Of a stretch of 64,000 bases of DNA, positions 53,553 to 62,981 are shown one piece after another (position 1 is the stretch's first letter; every line of letters starts with the position of its first letter). The notes beneath the pieces are model-generated. The model was not told the DNA's origin. It was given only the letters and a program-made list of their open reading frames with translations, and did no database searches. Made by a program: the position numbers and the translations under genes. Source of the DNA: Natronomonas halophila (lineage in GTDB: Archaea > Halobacteriota > Halobacteria > Halobacteriales > Haloarculaceae); assembly GCF_013391085.1 (NCBI RefSeq), contig NZ_CP058334.1, positions 1,054,001 to 1,118,000 on the forward strand, written 5' to 3'.

Positions 53553-54062
53553 ATGGGGAGTGTGGAGACGCTCGTCGAGTCAGCGACCGGGTGGCCCGGT
53601 ATGGGCATCGTATTCGTGTACTCGTTTCTGATTGCGTTCGTACTTCCCGGCCCGAGCGAGGTCGTTCTCGTCGCGCCGCTGGATCTCGGGATTCCGGCGT
53701 GGGCCAGTCTCGGGAGTATCATGCTCGTGAGCGCCGTCGGGAAGGCCGCCGGAAGCGTGTTGGCCTTCCACATCGGCCAAGAGGTCAAACGCGCCGGGCC
53801 GATCGTTCGGTGGTTACGCCGGTCGCGGTGGAATATACTCGAATGGTCGGAGCGGCGTTCCGTCCAACTCGCACAACGCTACGGATACGGCGGCCTCGCT
53901 ATCGCGCTCTCGGTTCCGTTCTTCCCCGACACTATCTCGATATACGCCTTCGCCGTGCTCGAACGGGACTACGTCCGGTTCGCTGCGGCGACCTTCGTCG
54001 GGAGCCTCGGGCGACTCATCGTCACGGTCGGCCTCTTTGGAAGCATCTCGCTCGCGTTTTGA
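53553..54062 (+). CDS. VTT/DedA-like membrane protein
   Basis: A 169-residue protein with four to five membrane helices and the VTT (SNARE-associated) layout: a FVLPGPSEVVLVAPLDLGIP re-entrant loop near residue 28, then a GKAAGSVLAFHIGQEV helix and ALSVPFFPDTISIYAFAV. Family members act in lipid flipping or small-molecule transport. ATG at 53553 is used; a TTG at 53505 in frame would lengthen the N-terminus by 16 residues. Confidence 0.8.
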   Translation: MGSVETLVESATGWPGMGIVFVYSFLIAFVLPGPSEVVLVAPLDLGIPAWASLGSIMLVSAVGKAAGSVLAFHIGQEVKRAGPIVRWLRRSRWNILEWSERRSVQLAQRYGYGGLAIALSVPFFPDTISIYAFAVLERDYVRFAAATFVGSLGRLIVTVGLFGSISLAF

Positions 54063-54095
54063 ACCAGTGGTCGGCACCCACCCGACAAACCCGCG

Positions 54096-55529
54096 TTACA
54101 ACTGTTCGCCGACGATACGGTCGGCGTGGTCGATGAACGCCTCCTCCTCACCGGCCGGAATCGTCGCGCCCGCCGCGACGTCGTGGCCGCCGCCGTCGCC
54201 GCCGACGGCCTGTGAGGCCTCCCGCATCACGACCGACAGGTCCAGCCCCTGACTCACCAGCGGGCCGGTGCCGCGGCCCGAAACCTTCGTCTCCTCGTCG
54301 TTCTTCCGGGCGAAGGCGACGATGGGCATATCGCGGGAGACGCCGTCCGCGCCCATCGACATGCCCGCGATGATGCCGACGATGGTCTCGCGAATCTCCT
54401 CGCCCGAATCGAACCACTGGAGGTGGTCTTCGGTCGTGACGCCGTGTTCTTCGACCCACTCGATGCCCTCCGAGAGGTTCCGGCGGTGGTTCCGCAGGAG
54501 TTCCTTCGCGCGGTCGTAGGCGCTTCCGCGGTCACCGAGACAGACGGCAAGGCCAACGTCAGCCCGTTCGTATCGGGCCGTCGCGTTCAACAGCGTCGAG
54601 AACTCGCTTGCGTCCCGCAGTTCCGTTCCGACCTCCTCCTCGCGGAGGACGTAGGTCGTCCCGACGAGGCGGTCGATTTTGAACGCCGGGACGCCGCGGC
54701 TGACGGCGTGCTGAACGAGGGCGCTGGCGACCGTCTGCCGTTCGTCGTCGGTGAGGTCGACCCACCGCTTCCAGGCACCGTCGGCCCGACACTCGACGTC
54801 GAGGTCATCGAGGAACGAGACGGCCCCGCGCTCGTCGTTGGTGATGCCCGGAATCCGCACGTCGGAGGCGAACTCCAGCAGTTTGGGGAGGGGACGCGTC
54901 TGCTTGCCGTAGACCGCGAGGTCCTTCGTTTCCTCCAGAACGCCCGCCTCGACGCCGTCGGCGACGATATCTTCGTTGGCGCCGTGGAGTTCACCGTCGG
55001 AAGCCTGCATGTCGCCGACGGCGCCGACGACCGCGAGGGCCGCAAGGTCGCGGTTATCGAGGCGCTCGTCCTGCCCGGAGTTGGCCGCCAGCGCCCGCGC
55101 GAGCACGTAGGCCGCGCCCGCGCCGGACATCTCGGAGGCGCCGTCGATGCCCTCAAGGAGGGGGTTGAGGTGGAACTCCGTTTCGGCGTCCGCGGGCTGG
55201 TGGTGGTCGGCGATGACCGGGATGAAATCGCCTGCCTGCTCGTGGTCAGCGATGATGTCGAGTTGGCCGCTCCCGAAGTCAGTGAAAAGCACCGTGTCGT
55301 AGTCCCGTTCGGCGATGCCCGCAATCGAGTCGGCATCGAGTTGTTTCTCGAAGACCGTCTCGAAGGGCAATCCGGCCCGTTCCAGCGCCGTCGACGCGAC
55401 GGCGGCGCTCGTCAGGCCGTCGGCGTCGATGTGTGAGGCGAGCAACACGCGGTCGGCCTGGAGGAGCCGCTCGGCACACGCCTCGGCGCGGGCCTGCAAC
55501 TTCGGAACGGGGACATCGGCGAGAGCCAT
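54096..55529 (-). CDS. DHH-family single-strand exonuclease (archaeal RecJ-like)
   Basis: A 477-residue phosphoesterase/exonuclease. The DHH domain shows SHIDADGLTS (near residue 32), FTDFGSGQ and ADHHQPAD (near 107); the DHHA1 domain at the C-terminus has SGRGTGPL and the GGDGGGHDVAAGATI loop (near 440). This is the order of archaeal RecJ-like/GAN proteins that work in repair and at the replication fork. Convergent with the VTT gene. Confidence 0.93.
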   Translation of the reverse strand: MALADVPVPKLQARAEACAERLLQADRVLLASHIDADGLTSAAVASTALERAGLPFETVFEKQLDADSIAGIAERDYDTVLFTDFGSGQLDIIADHEQAGDFIPVIADHHQPADAETEFHLNPLLEGIDGASEMSGAGAAYVLARALAANSGQDERLDNRDLAALAVVGAVGDMQASDGELHGANEDIVADGVEAGVLEETKDLAVYGKQTRPLPKLLEFASDVRIPGITNDERGAVSFLDDLDVECRADGAWKRWVDLTDDERQTVASALVQHAVSRGVPAFKIDRLVGTTYVLREEEVGTELRDASEFSTLLNATARYERADVGLAVCLGDRGSAYDRAKELLRNHRRNLSEGIEWVEEHGVTTEDHLQWFDSGEEIRETIVGIIAGMSMGADGVSRDMPIVAFARKNDEETKVSGRGTGPLVSQGLDLSVVMREASQAVGGDGGGHDVAAGATIPAGEEEAFIDHADRIVGEQL

Positions 55530-55583
55530 CGTGGGTTTCCTAATGCAGTATGGAATTTAAACCTCCGCACAGTCGACTCGCAC

Positions 55584-56060
55584 ATGCGTATCCGTCCGGC
55601 CGAACGCGGGGACTGCGAGTCGGTCATGCTCGTCCATGTCAGCGCTATCATCGAACACGGCCCGAAAGCGTACGACGACCGGCAGGTGGCAGCCTGGGCA
55701 GCCAAAACCGAGGGTGTCGCACGCTACGAGCGAGCAATCGAGGAACCGACGACCGACCTGCTTGTCGCGGAAATCGATAGTGAGATAGCAGGGTTCGCCG
55801 AACTCGACCGGGACGGTCCGGAAATCAAAGCGCTGTTCGTCGCTCCCGCGCACGGCGGGTCAGGTGTCGGAACCGCGCTCTTGGAGGAATGCGAAACGCG
55901 TCTGCAATCCCTCGGCGCCGAAACCAGTCGCCTCGAAGCGGTGCTGAACGCGGTCGGCTTCTACGAGGCGGCCGGCTACGAGCCGGTCGAACGGGTCACG
56001 AACACGACGACTGCCGACGTCGAGGTGGAGTCGATGAAAATGCGAAAGCCGCTCGATTAG
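55584..56060 (+). CDS. GNAT-family N-acetyltransferase
   Basis: A 158-residue acetyl-CoA-dependent acyltransferase. The start (MRIRPAERGDCESVM) and the acetyl-CoA loop (FVAPAHGGSGVGTALLEECE, near residue 90) are clear, followed by the GFYEAAGYEPVER strand. Substrate unknown. Divergent from the DHH gene; its 3' end overlaps hemD by 4 bases. Confidence 0.93.
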   Translation: MRIRPAERGDCESVMLVHVSAIIEHGPKAYDDRQVAAWAAKTEGVARYERAIEEPTTDLLVAEIDSEIAGFAELDRDGPEIKALFVAPAHGGSGVGTALLEECETRLQSLGAETSRLEAVLNAVGFYEAAGYEPVERVTNTTTADVEVESMKMRKPLD

Positions 56061-56773
56061 AGTCGCCGAGCGACTGCTTCTGCGAGTACTTCGAACTCCG
56101 CGATTTCGGGGACGACGTCGATTTGAATACCGTTCGCCTCGGCCGTCTCGGCGGTCGGGTCTCCGATAGCGCCGACGACGGCCTGATTCAGACCGGTTAC
56201 GGCCTCGGCCCGGATGCCGCGCTCGTCGGCCGCATCGAGGAAGTGTTCGACGGTTAGCGAGGAGGTAAAACAGACCCCAGCGAGTTCGCCTTCGGCAGCC
56301 AACTCGGCTGATTGCCCCGCTTCCGCCGGGCGAACCAGCCGATAGAGGACCGTTTCGTGGACGTACGCGCCAGCATCCTCCAGCCCGTCGGTCAGAACCG
56401 GCGACCCGTGGTCCGACCGGGCGACTTCGACGCGGGTACCGTCGACGGCATCGCGCAGGTGGGCGACGAGGCCCGTCGAGGAGAACTCCTCGGGGATGTG
56501 GTCGACGGCATAGCCCGCCGACCGCAAGGCTTCGGCGGTTGGCGAGCCGATGGCAGCCACCTCCCCGGACGGTTCCCATCCGGCCTCGGCGGCGAGTTCG
56601 ACGCCCGTCTTGCTCGTCAACACCGTGTAGTCGGCGTCGGTTCGAGGCGATTCGTCCGTCGGGTCGACTTCGAGCATCGGGTCCGAAACCGGCTCGTGGC
56701 CAAGTCCTCGGACGATTTCGGCCGCCTCGGCCGCGCGGTCGTCGTCGGGACGGAAGAAGGCGAGTTTACTCAT
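56057..56773 (-). CDS. hemD: Uroporphyrinogen-III synthase
   Basis: Closes and inverts ring D of the linear tetrapyrrole to give uroporphyrinogen III. The 238-residue protein shows the loose HemD pattern: RPDDDRAAEAAEIVRGLGHEP at the start, TSKTGVELAAEAG, IGSPTAEALRSAG, and VCFTSSLTVEHFLDAADERG. The family has few invariant residues, so genomic context (third gene after hemC and SUMT, 57 bases apart) carries weight. Confidence 0.92.
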   Translation of the reverse strand: MSKLAFFRPDDDRAAEAAEIVRGLGHEPVSDPMLEVDPTDESPRTDADYTVLTSKTGVELAAEAGWEPSGEVAAIGSPTAEALRSAGYAVDHIPEEFSSTGLVAHLRDAVDGTRVEVARSDHGSPVLTDGLEDAGAYVHETVLYRLVRPAEAGQSAELAAEGELAGVCFTSSLTVEHFLDAADERGIRAEAVTGLNQAVVGAIGDPTAETAEANGIQIDVVPEIAEFEVLAEAVARRL

Positions 56774-56830
56774 TTGCTGTGGCCTCCGTGTAGCATGCCG
56801 GACGTATTTGATATAGCGACATGGGATATA

Positions 56831-57601
56831 TCACCTCTCGTCGGCCGCATCGCGGCCGTTTTGCAGGAACGCCGAAACGCGCTCGTGTGAGGCCGCAACG
56901 CCGCCAATAACGGTAATCGCCGGCGGTTCGATACCTTCCTCGTCGCGAACGTCGACAATGGTTTCCAGCGTGCCGACGGCGACCTGCTGGTCGGGCCAGG
57001 TCGCCCGTTCGACCAGCGCGACGGGCGTGTCAGGCGTCATCCCTGCCGAAAGCAGTTCGCCGGTGTACATCGGGAGTTTGCCGACACCCATCAGCACGAC
57101 GAGCGTTCCGCCCGTGGCCGCAAGGGCATCCCAGTCGACGGCCGACTCGTCTTTCGTCGGGTCCTCGTGGCCGGTGACGAAAGTCACCGACGAGGCGTGG
57201 TCGCGATGCGTGACCGGAACGCCAGCGACACCGGGGCCGGCGATGGCACTCGTCACGCCCGGCACGTACTCGAAGGGGATTTCGTTGGCCGCGAGATGTT
57301 CGGCTTCCTCGCCACCGCGACCGAAGACGAACGGGTCGCCGCCCTTGAGTCGGACGACGGTCTTGCCCGCCTCGGCCAACTCGACGAGGCGCTGGTTGGT
57401 GTATTCCTGGGAGGTGCGCTCGCCGCCGGCCCGTTTGCCCACGTCCTCGCGTTTTGCCTCGGGGATGGAGCCGAGAATTTCCGGGCCCGGCAGTTTGTCG
57501 TGAAGGACGACGTCGGCCTCGTCGATGAGGCGCTGGGCCTTCACGGTCAACAGTTCGGGGTCGCCGGGACCGCTGCCGACCAGATAGACTTTGCCAGTCA
57601 T
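56831..57601 (-). CDS. cobA: Uroporphyrinogen-III C-methyltransferase (SUMT)
   Basis: Adds two methyl groups to uroporphyrinogen III on the way to siroheme or cobalamin. The 256-residue protein has the VGSGPGDPELLTVKA motif at the start, DVVLHDKL, RLKGGDPFVFGRGGEE (near residue 90) and PGVTSAIAGP. Its ATG overlaps the hemC stop by 4 bases, so the genes are coupled. The symbol cobA (or sumT) is by family. Confidence 0.95.
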   Translation of the reverse strand: MTGKVYLVGSGPGDPELLTVKAQRLIDEADVVLHDKLPGPEILGSIPEAKREDVGKRAGGERTSQEYTNQRLVELAEAGKTVVRLKGGDPFVFGRGGEEAEHLAANEIPFEYVPGVTSAIAGPGVAGVPVTHRDHASSVTFVTGHEDPTKDESAVDWDALAATGGTLVVLMGVGKLPMYTGELLSAGMTPDTPVALVERATWPDQQVAVGTLETIVDVRDEEGIEPPAITVIGGVAASHERVSAFLQNGRDAADER

Positions 57602-58662
57602 TCGCCCGTCTCTTTGCGCGCCTGCTCGATAAGGTCGGCGGCGCCGCGGTCGGCCAGTTCCTCGGCGAACTCCCGGGCGGCCGAGGGATGCTTTTCGGCC
57701 GGAATATCCTCGGTCGCTTTGATTTCCTCGGTGCCGTCCTGCGAGAGGACGCGCACCCGCGTGTGAACGTACTCGCCCTGCAGGACCGCGTGGATGCCGA
57801 TGGGTGCGACACAACCGCCACCGAGCGTTCCGAGAATCGTCCGCTCGACGGTGGTTTCGACACGCGTTCGCGGATGGTCGAGGTCGGCGTGCAGTCGCTC
57901 GGCGAGTTCGTCGTCCCGGGCCGTCACCGCGATGGTGCCCTGCCCCGGGGCGGGGACGAACGTCTCCGGAAGGCGCTCGTAGTCGAGTTGCGAAAGCAGG
58001 TCGCTCCGTTCGAGACCGGCCTCAGCGAGGACGATGGCGTCGAATTCAGTATCGGGGTCGCGCTCCAGTGCCTGCCGTTCGAGTTCGGTAAGCCCGTCGA
58101 ACCAGTCATCGACGCTCTGGTCGAAGGTGGCCTCGCTGTCGCCCTCTTCGGCTTCGACCCGTCGCTCGTGTTCGGCTTGTAGGGTCGGCGCCAGCAGTTT
58201 CTGGACGCGCGTGTCGACGTTCCCCCGCAGGGGCTGGACGTCGAGGTCCGGGCGCGCAGCGAGCAGTTGTGCCTTCCGGCGGAGGCTCGAAGTGCCAACC
58301 ATCGCGCCGTCGGGCAGGTTTTCCAGCGTCGTGCCATCCGGCGTAAGGAGGACGTCACCCGGGGCAGCGCGTTCGGGCACGCCCGCGACGACGAGGTCCT
58401 CCGGGAACTCGGTCGGCATGTCCTTCAGCGAGTGGACCGCCGCGTCGACCTCGCCATCGAGGACTTTCTCGTCGAGACTGCGGACGAACGCGCCGGTTTT
58501 GCCGAGTCGATGGATGAGTTCGTCCCGTAACTCGTCGCCGGTCGTCGACACCTCCACGAGTTCGACCTCCCGGCGGCGGCTCCCCAACTGGTCGGCCACC
58601 GACTGGGCCTGCCGTAACGCGAGGTCGGACCCGCGAGTTGCCAGCCGTATCGTTTCTGTCAT
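57598..58662 (-). CDS. hemC: Hydroxymethylbilane synthase (porphobilinogen deaminase)
   Basis: Joins four porphobilinogen units into hydroxymethylbilane. The 354-residue protein has IRLATRGSDLALRQA at the start, SLKDMPTEFP (near 78), GTSSLRRKAQLLA (near 124), RGNVDTRVQKL, and the dipyrromethane-cofactor Cys in LGGGCVAPIGIHA (near 277). An acidic insertion after RVQKLLAPTL (about 45 residues) is a haloarchaeal trait. First gene of hemC-SUMT-hemD. Confidence 0.97.
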   Translation of the reverse strand: MTETIRLATRGSDLALRQAQSVADQLGSRRREVELVEVSTTGDELRDELIHRLGKTGAFVRSLDEKVLDGEVDAAVHSLKDMPTEFPEDLVVAGVPERAAPGDVLLTPDGTTLENLPDGAMVGTSSLRRKAQLLAARPDLDVQPLRGNVDTRVQKLLAPTLQAEHERRVEAEEGDSEATFDQSVDDWFDGLTELERQALERDPDTEFDAIVLAEAGLERSDLLSQLDYERLPETFVPAPGQGTIAVTARDDELAERLHADLDHPRTRVETTVERTILGTLGGGCVAPIGIHAVLQGEYVHTRVRVLSQDGTEEIKATEDIPAEKHPSAAREFAEELADRGAADLIEQARKETGE

Positions 58663-59036
58663 ACCCGAATCTCCGTTGCGCCGGTTGAAACGCCCTTCGG
58701 CTTCTCCGAAGGCAATGCTGTGTCACCGACTATCGCGCCAATAAACCATTGGTAGCTATATAGAATCGCCAGTAGTCGATCTCGATAGCCGATGCTAAGG
58801 CCACCATACCGTTCGCTACGTGCTCGTTTCTCGATTCTGAGCGATTCGAATTCCGGATTTAAACGGCAGAAACGTAGGTTTTCACGCTTCTAAGCCGATA
58901 GTACGTGAATCACGATTGGATTACCGTCGAGGAGGGGTGCGTATAACAATGCGCCTCCGGAGAAATCTCTCGGACGCGTACGCAGGTGCGTACGCGAACG
59001 CGTGGTCCGCTAAACGCCGGACAGAAACAGAGAACC
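58663..59036. other. Intergenic region with a palindrome before the Hsp20 gene
   Basis: It holds the hemC promoter (TTTATTGG-like around 58740 on the minus strand) and the upstream region of hsp20. At 58975-58996 lies a near-perfect palindrome, CGCGTACGC-AGGT-GCGTACGCG, about 40 bases before the Hsp20 start. It could be an operator or a 5'-leader hairpin. No other gene is seen. Confidence 0.5.
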
Positions 59037-60029
59037 ATGACACAGCAGCAGAACCCGAACCGTCAAGTACAGCAGGAGCCCTTCCAGTCCTCCTTCGGGG
59101 GCGGGACGCAACTAGGAACCGCGGCCCCACAGACACAACGACTCGGTCAACAGGGTCAATCACACCAGGTCGGAACACAGCAAACTCAGCCGCAGACGAC
59201 GCCACAGCAGCTGCCCCAGTTCGCACAGCAGATACCGCAACAGGCCCAACCCACACAGCAAGCCGAACGGACGCCGCAACCTTCCCAGCAGTACCTCCAA
59301 GAGCCCAAGCAGGTACACCAACCCCAGCAGTTCCCGCAACTGACGCAGCAACCGACACAACAGCCCGGCCAGTACTCACAGCCGCCGGAACAGCAGCCCC
59401 GAGGGTTCGGCTTCCCGGCACAGCAAGGATGGACCGCCACGGAGCAGCCTCAGTTGGAACCCCTTTCGGCGACCCGACTGCCGGTCCGGCAAGGTATCGG
59501 CACGTCGATGCAAGCGAGGCCCCAACCGGTGCAAGCCGGCCAGGCCTCTCTCGAAGCGACCGCTCCCACCGCGCCGCCACAGGAGATGACCGGCCAGCAG
59601 ACCCAGCCCACAGGTCAGGCCCAGTCTTTCGGCCAGCCGACAGGCGCGTTCGCCGGGGCGACGGGGGAACAGACCGTCCCCAATAAGGCCCCCTCGTCAC
59701 AGCTCGGGTCCTCGGAGATACCGCCGGTAGATATGTACGAGGGTGAAGACGAGTTCGTCCTGCTTGCGAACCTCGCCGGATACGGCAGCGACGAGATCGA
59801 TCTCGAAGCCTCCGGCGAGACGCTACGAATCGTGGCTGCACGGCAGGAGGCGCCCGACGAGGACCTTCGACCGGTTCAACGCGAACGGCTGAACCGCGCC
59901 GAGCGAGTCATCCAGCTCCCGTCATTGGTCGACATCGAAACCGCGGAAGCGACCTGCGAGAACGGAGTCTGTCGTATCACGCTACCGAAGGCAAAGGAAG
60001 GCAGCAACCGACGAATCGGCGTCGAGTAA
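59037..60029 (+). CDS. Hsp20/alpha-crystallin protein with Gln/Pro-rich N-terminus
   Basis: A 330-residue small-heat-shock-type chaperone. Residues about 232-330 form an alpha-crystallin domain (MYEGEDEFVLLANLAGYGSDEI, SGETLRIVAARQE, TCENGVCRITLPKAKEG). The first 225 residues are a low-complexity Gln/Pro/Thr-rich region (QQ, QPQ, PQQ throughout) with few charges, about twice the length of the usual sHsp and unlike the acidic proteome around it. It may form a disordered or phase-separating tail. ATG at 59037; other frames across the same DNA look like shadows. Confidence 0.85.
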   Translation: MTQQQNPNRQVQQEPFQSSFGGGTQLGTAAPQTQRLGQQGQSHQVGTQQTQPQTTPQQLPQFAQQIPQQAQPTQQAERTPQPSQQYLQEPKQVHQPQQFPQLTQQPTQQPGQYSQPPEQQPRGFGFPAQQGWTATEQPQLEPLSATRLPVRQGIGTSMQARPQPVQAGQASLEATAPTAPPQEMTGQQTQPTGQAQSFGQPTGAFAGATGEQTVPNKAPSSQLGSSEIPPVDMYEGEDEFVLLANLAGYGSDEIDLEASGETLRIVAARQEAPDEDLRPVQRERLNRAERVIQLPSLVDIETAEATCENGVCRITLPKAKEGSNRRIGVE

Positions 60030-60043
60030 CGGGGCCGCCTCTT

Positions 60044-60208
60044 TTATTCGAACCCGTAGTGGTCCCGGTTGACCACGGCGTCTCGGGTGTCGACGATCTC
60101 GATCGTTTTCGTTTCTGCGCCGCAATACCTACACGCCTCCGTTCGACGCTGGCGGTGGTAGCCACACGTCAGGCACCGCCTGCTCGATACGCCCGGTAAT
60201 CGGTTCAT
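60044..60208 (-). CDS. Small zinc-ribbon protein
   Basis: A 54-residue protein with two CxxC pairs (CLTC and CRYC at about residues 12-15 and 28-31) followed by a basic and acidic tail. Probably one zinc finger of unknown role. The TAA at 60044-60046 converges on the hsp20 stop. ATG at 60208. Confidence 0.65.
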   Translation of the reverse strand: MNRLPGVSSRRCLTCGYHRQRRTEACRYCGAETKTIEIVDTRDAVVNRDHYGFE

Positions 60209-60349
60209 ACCCGCGCTTGTTGGTATGCTAACTTATACCTACTGGCAGCAAACCGGGAGAAGCGTTCAAAATAGGCGTACATCGTGTGAAATCGAGTAGA
60301 GCGACCTTGCCGTGCTTCACGCGAGTTGGCAAAGAAGAGCCGATTCAGG

Positions 60350-61309
60350 TCAGGCCTGCATCTCCGCGCGCTCGCGGATGAGGTCTTCCAGTTCGTCGGG
60401 GTCAGTGATGTGCTCGATTTCCTCCCGTTCGATAAGGGCCGTCCCTTCGACGGAATCCTGTCGGGCCCGGTCGACGACGTACACCGACCGGGTTCGGGTG
60501 ACCTCGCCGACGGAGGACATGATACGAGCGCGCTTTTCGGCGGTGCGGTTGAAATCCGAGTGGCCGGTGAGCATCTTCCGTTCGCGCTGTTCGTCCTCGC
60601 TGACGGCCTTGAACGGCGCGCGCATCGTCGGGTGGACCTCGAAGCCGACGCGGGTGAGGACGGTGATGAGATGGGAGTCGTCGGGGTCAGCCTCCGGTTC
60701 GTCGGGGTCGTCCATCTCGTCCCGAACCTCGTCGGCGCCTTCGAGGACTTCCACGGGGCTGGCAAGCGGCCGGTCGAAGAGGTCCTCCAGTTCCGCGGCC
60801 ACCTCGACGGAGGCGTTCATGCCGTCCTCGTACTTCGAGACAGTGCGCCGCGAGACGCCGAGTTCGTTGGCGAGTTTGCCGAGCGACCAGTCCCGCTTCG
60901 AGCGGGCGTCCTCGAGCAATTCACCGTCGATGTTGACATAGAGGCCGCCGGGCGCGGCGTAGATGAGCGGTGGTACTTCCTCGATAAAGAGGTCCATCGC
61001 GGTCTCCGGCGAGAACACCGGGACGCCGTGCCGGAAGTAGACGACGCCCGGCTTCAGGTCCTCGTCGCGGGTCCGAAGCCCAATAACGAGCGGCGTGGCA
61101 TCGAGATACTCGCCGAGACGGCGCATCTCGGCGCCCGTGTAGCCATCGAAGGCGTCGATGTTCGCCAGGATTTTCAACAACAACACGTCGTCGCCGCGGC
61201 GAGCGGCGATGTCGAAACTCTTCGGCCGGATGGCACACCGGTCGCTCACCGTGAAGCCAGCGTCGTCGAGCATCGCGGTGATGTTGCCGACCAGTGCGGA
61301 CCGTGACAT
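60350..61309 (-). CDS. Haloarchaeal HTH regulator with nuclease-like N-domain (COG1395 type)
   Basis: A 319-residue predicted transcription regulator. The N-terminal 120 residues are an alpha/beta domain ([19 protein letters not shown] resembling the E...D...K core of restriction-like folds). Residues about 140-165 are an XRE-type HTH ([21 protein letters not shown]). The C-terminal part is mixed and ends in a helix rich in Glu/Arg. Conserved across archaea with unknown target. ATG at 61309 with a TATA-like ATTTAA about 25 bases before it. Confidence 0.88.
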   Translation of the reverse strand: MSRSALVGNITAMLDDAGFTVSDRCAIRPKSFDIAARRGDDVLLLKILANIDAFDGYTGAEMRRLGEYLDATPLVIGLRTRDEDLKPGVVYFRHGVPVFSPETAMDLFIEEVPPLIYAAPGGLYVNIDGELLEDARSKRDWSLGKLANELGVSRRTVSKYEDGMNASVEVAAELEDLFDRPLASPVEVLEGADEVRDEMDDPDEPEADPDDSHLITVLTRVGFEVHPTMRAPFKAVSEDEQRERKMLTGHSDFNRTAEKRARIMSSVGEVTRTRSVYVVDRARQDSVEGTALIEREEIEHITDPDELEDLIRERAEMQA

Positions 61310-61451
61310 AGTGGTATGTAAGCGTTTCGCCGGTTAAATGTGTTTCCCCGATTCAGACCGACGCTATCCGGCGGTTCTCCGCCCTTACCGAAGGTTCAAC
61401 TGAGCGAGACGGACCGAAACGCGGTTGGCCCGTCGTTCCCAACGGCCGACA

Positions 61452-62717
61452 GTGACCGTCCTCGGCCTCGATGACACGGATTCCCGAGAACGCGGGATGT
61501 GTACGACGTACGTCGCCGATACCGTCGCTCGCCGATTAGCCGACACCGGAGCAACCGTCGAACGCGTCCTCTTGATTCGGTGCAACCCCGCGGTCGAACA
61601 CAAGACCCGGGGGAACGCGGCGCTGGCGATCCACACCGACGCCGCCGTAGAGACGGCGTTCAACATTGCCGAAGGAATTGTCGACGACATCGCTGAAACC
61701 GCTGACGACCGGACCAACCCCGGCATCGTCGTTGCACCCGGGGGGCCCGACGGCGTTCCGGACGACATCGCCACCTTCGCTCGTGCGGCCGCTCGAAGCC
61801 ATCACACGCGTGAGGACGCCCGTGAACACGTCGATTCAGCCGGCTATCGAACCCGCGGCTGGAAGAACGGCCGCGGGGTCATCGGCGCGCTTGCGGCAGT
61901 CGGCGCCTGGCGCGCCTTCGATGACTGGACCTACGAACACATCGCCTACCGGGAGCCGAGTCGGTGGGGCACCGAACGCGATGTGGACTTCGATTCCGTC
62001 TTCGAGGCCGCGAACGCCTACTACCCGGAGGTGTGGGATACCGTCGACCGCGGAAGCGGAGAGGCCGTCTGCGTCCCGCGGACGCCGGGGCCTGTACTCT
62101 ACGGAATCCGTGGTGACGACCCCGATTCCTGTCATGCTGTGTCCGACCACATCGAAAGCGAGTCCGTCGACCGCGCACGGACCTTCGTGACGAATCAGGG
62201 CACCGATTCCCACATTCGGGCGGGCACCGTTTCGACTGCACGCGACGGACACTCCTACCATCTCGACGGGCGCGTCGCCGAATCCCCCGAGACGCGCCGC
62301 GGTGGCCACGTTTTCTTCAGCATCGAGGATGATGCGACACTCACCTGTGCGGCCTTCGAACCCACGAAGCGGTTCCGTGACCGGGTACGAAACCTCCGTG
62401 TCGGTGACTACCTCACCGTCTGTGGCGAGGTAAGCGACGGGACGCTGAAACTCGAGAAGTTCGCTGTCCGCGAGTTGAACCGGACGGAACCGGTGACACC
62501 GACCTGTCCCGACTGCGGTCGAACCATGAAATCAGCGGGTCGCGAACAGGGCTATCGCTGTCGGGACTGCGGCACCTCGACTGAGGGGAAAGCCGAACGC
62601 CGAATCGAGCGCGACCTGGAAATCGGCTGGTATGAGGTTCCACCACGGGCACGCCGGCACATCGCCAAACCCCTGATTCGCGGCGGGTTCGACGCGCCGA
62701 CGCACCCCGAGAAATGA
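61452..62717 (+). CDS. tiaS: tRNA(Ile2) 2-agmatinylcytidine synthetase TiaS
   Basis: Converts C34 of tRNA-Ile2(CAU) to agmatidine so that AUA is read as Ile; essential in archaea. 421 residues from the GTG at 61452: the opening VTVLGLDDTDSRERGMCTT carries the ATP/agmatine-binding Asp pair, RGNAALAIH and TRGWKNGRGVIGALAA follow, an OB-fold domain is near 270-335, and the C-terminal zinc ribbon is CPDCG...CRDCG (about 355-380). A TTG nine codons upstream is in frame, but the GTG fits the family start. Confidence 0.95.
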   Translation: MTVLGLDDTDSRERGMCTTYVADTVARRLADTGATVERVLLIRCNPAVEHKTRGNAALAIHTDAAVETAFNIAEGIVDDIAETADDRTNPGIVVAPGGPDGVPDDIATFARAAARSHHTREDAREHVDSAGYRTRGWKNGRGVIGALAAVGAWRAFDDWTYEHIAYREPSRWGTERDVDFDSVFEAANAYYPEVWDTVDRGSGEAVCVPRTPGPVLYGIRGDDPDSCHAVSDHIESESVDRARTFVTNQGTDSHIRAGTVSTARDGHSYHLDGRVAESPETRRGGHVFFSIEDDATLTCAAFEPTKRFRDRVRNLRVGDYLTVCGEVSDGTLKLEKFAVRELNRTEPVTPTCPDCGRTMKSAGREQGYRCRDCGTSTEGKAERRIERDLEIGWYEVPPRARRHIAKPLIRGGFDAPTHPEK

Positions 62718-62769
62718 CCCGTGTGAACGATACCCACTATTCACATCACAGGGGTGTTATTATCCCGAT

Positions 62770-62979
62770 ATGGCCCAGCGAACTGCCAGCCGAGAGCGAG
62801 TCGTCTGCAGCCAGTGTGACCTGCCGTACTACGGCGACAAGAGTGGCTGTCCGTACTGTCAGGAGGCCGGTCTCGCACGTGGCGCGGCGGACGAACCCAC
62901 CGCGGAGGCTACATCGGGCACCTCAGATACCGACCGAGAAAGCCTGCTCGGCCGTCTCAAACGAACGCTCGGGATGTGA
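62770..62979 (+). CDS. Small zinc-finger protein
   Basis: A 69-residue protein with CSQC and CPYC (residues about 13-31) spaced as one zinc ribbon, then a Thr/Ala-rich linker and a basic amphipathic C-terminal helix (SLLGRLKRTLGM) that may touch RNA, DNA or membrane. ATG at 62770. Convergent with the threonine-synthase-like gene (3 bases apart). Confidence 0.75.
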   Translation: MAQRTASRERVVCSQCDLPYYGDKSGCPYCQEAGLARGAADEPTAEATSGTSDTDRESLLGRLKRTLGM

Positions 62980-62981
62980 CC

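Noticed and set aside
58916-59686. A 256-codon frame overlapping the N-terminal half of the Hsp20 gene
   Set aside because: Thr/Ala/Arg-rich reading of the same repetitive CAG/CAA-type DNA in another frame; no domain, and the Hsp20 frame ends in a real fold.
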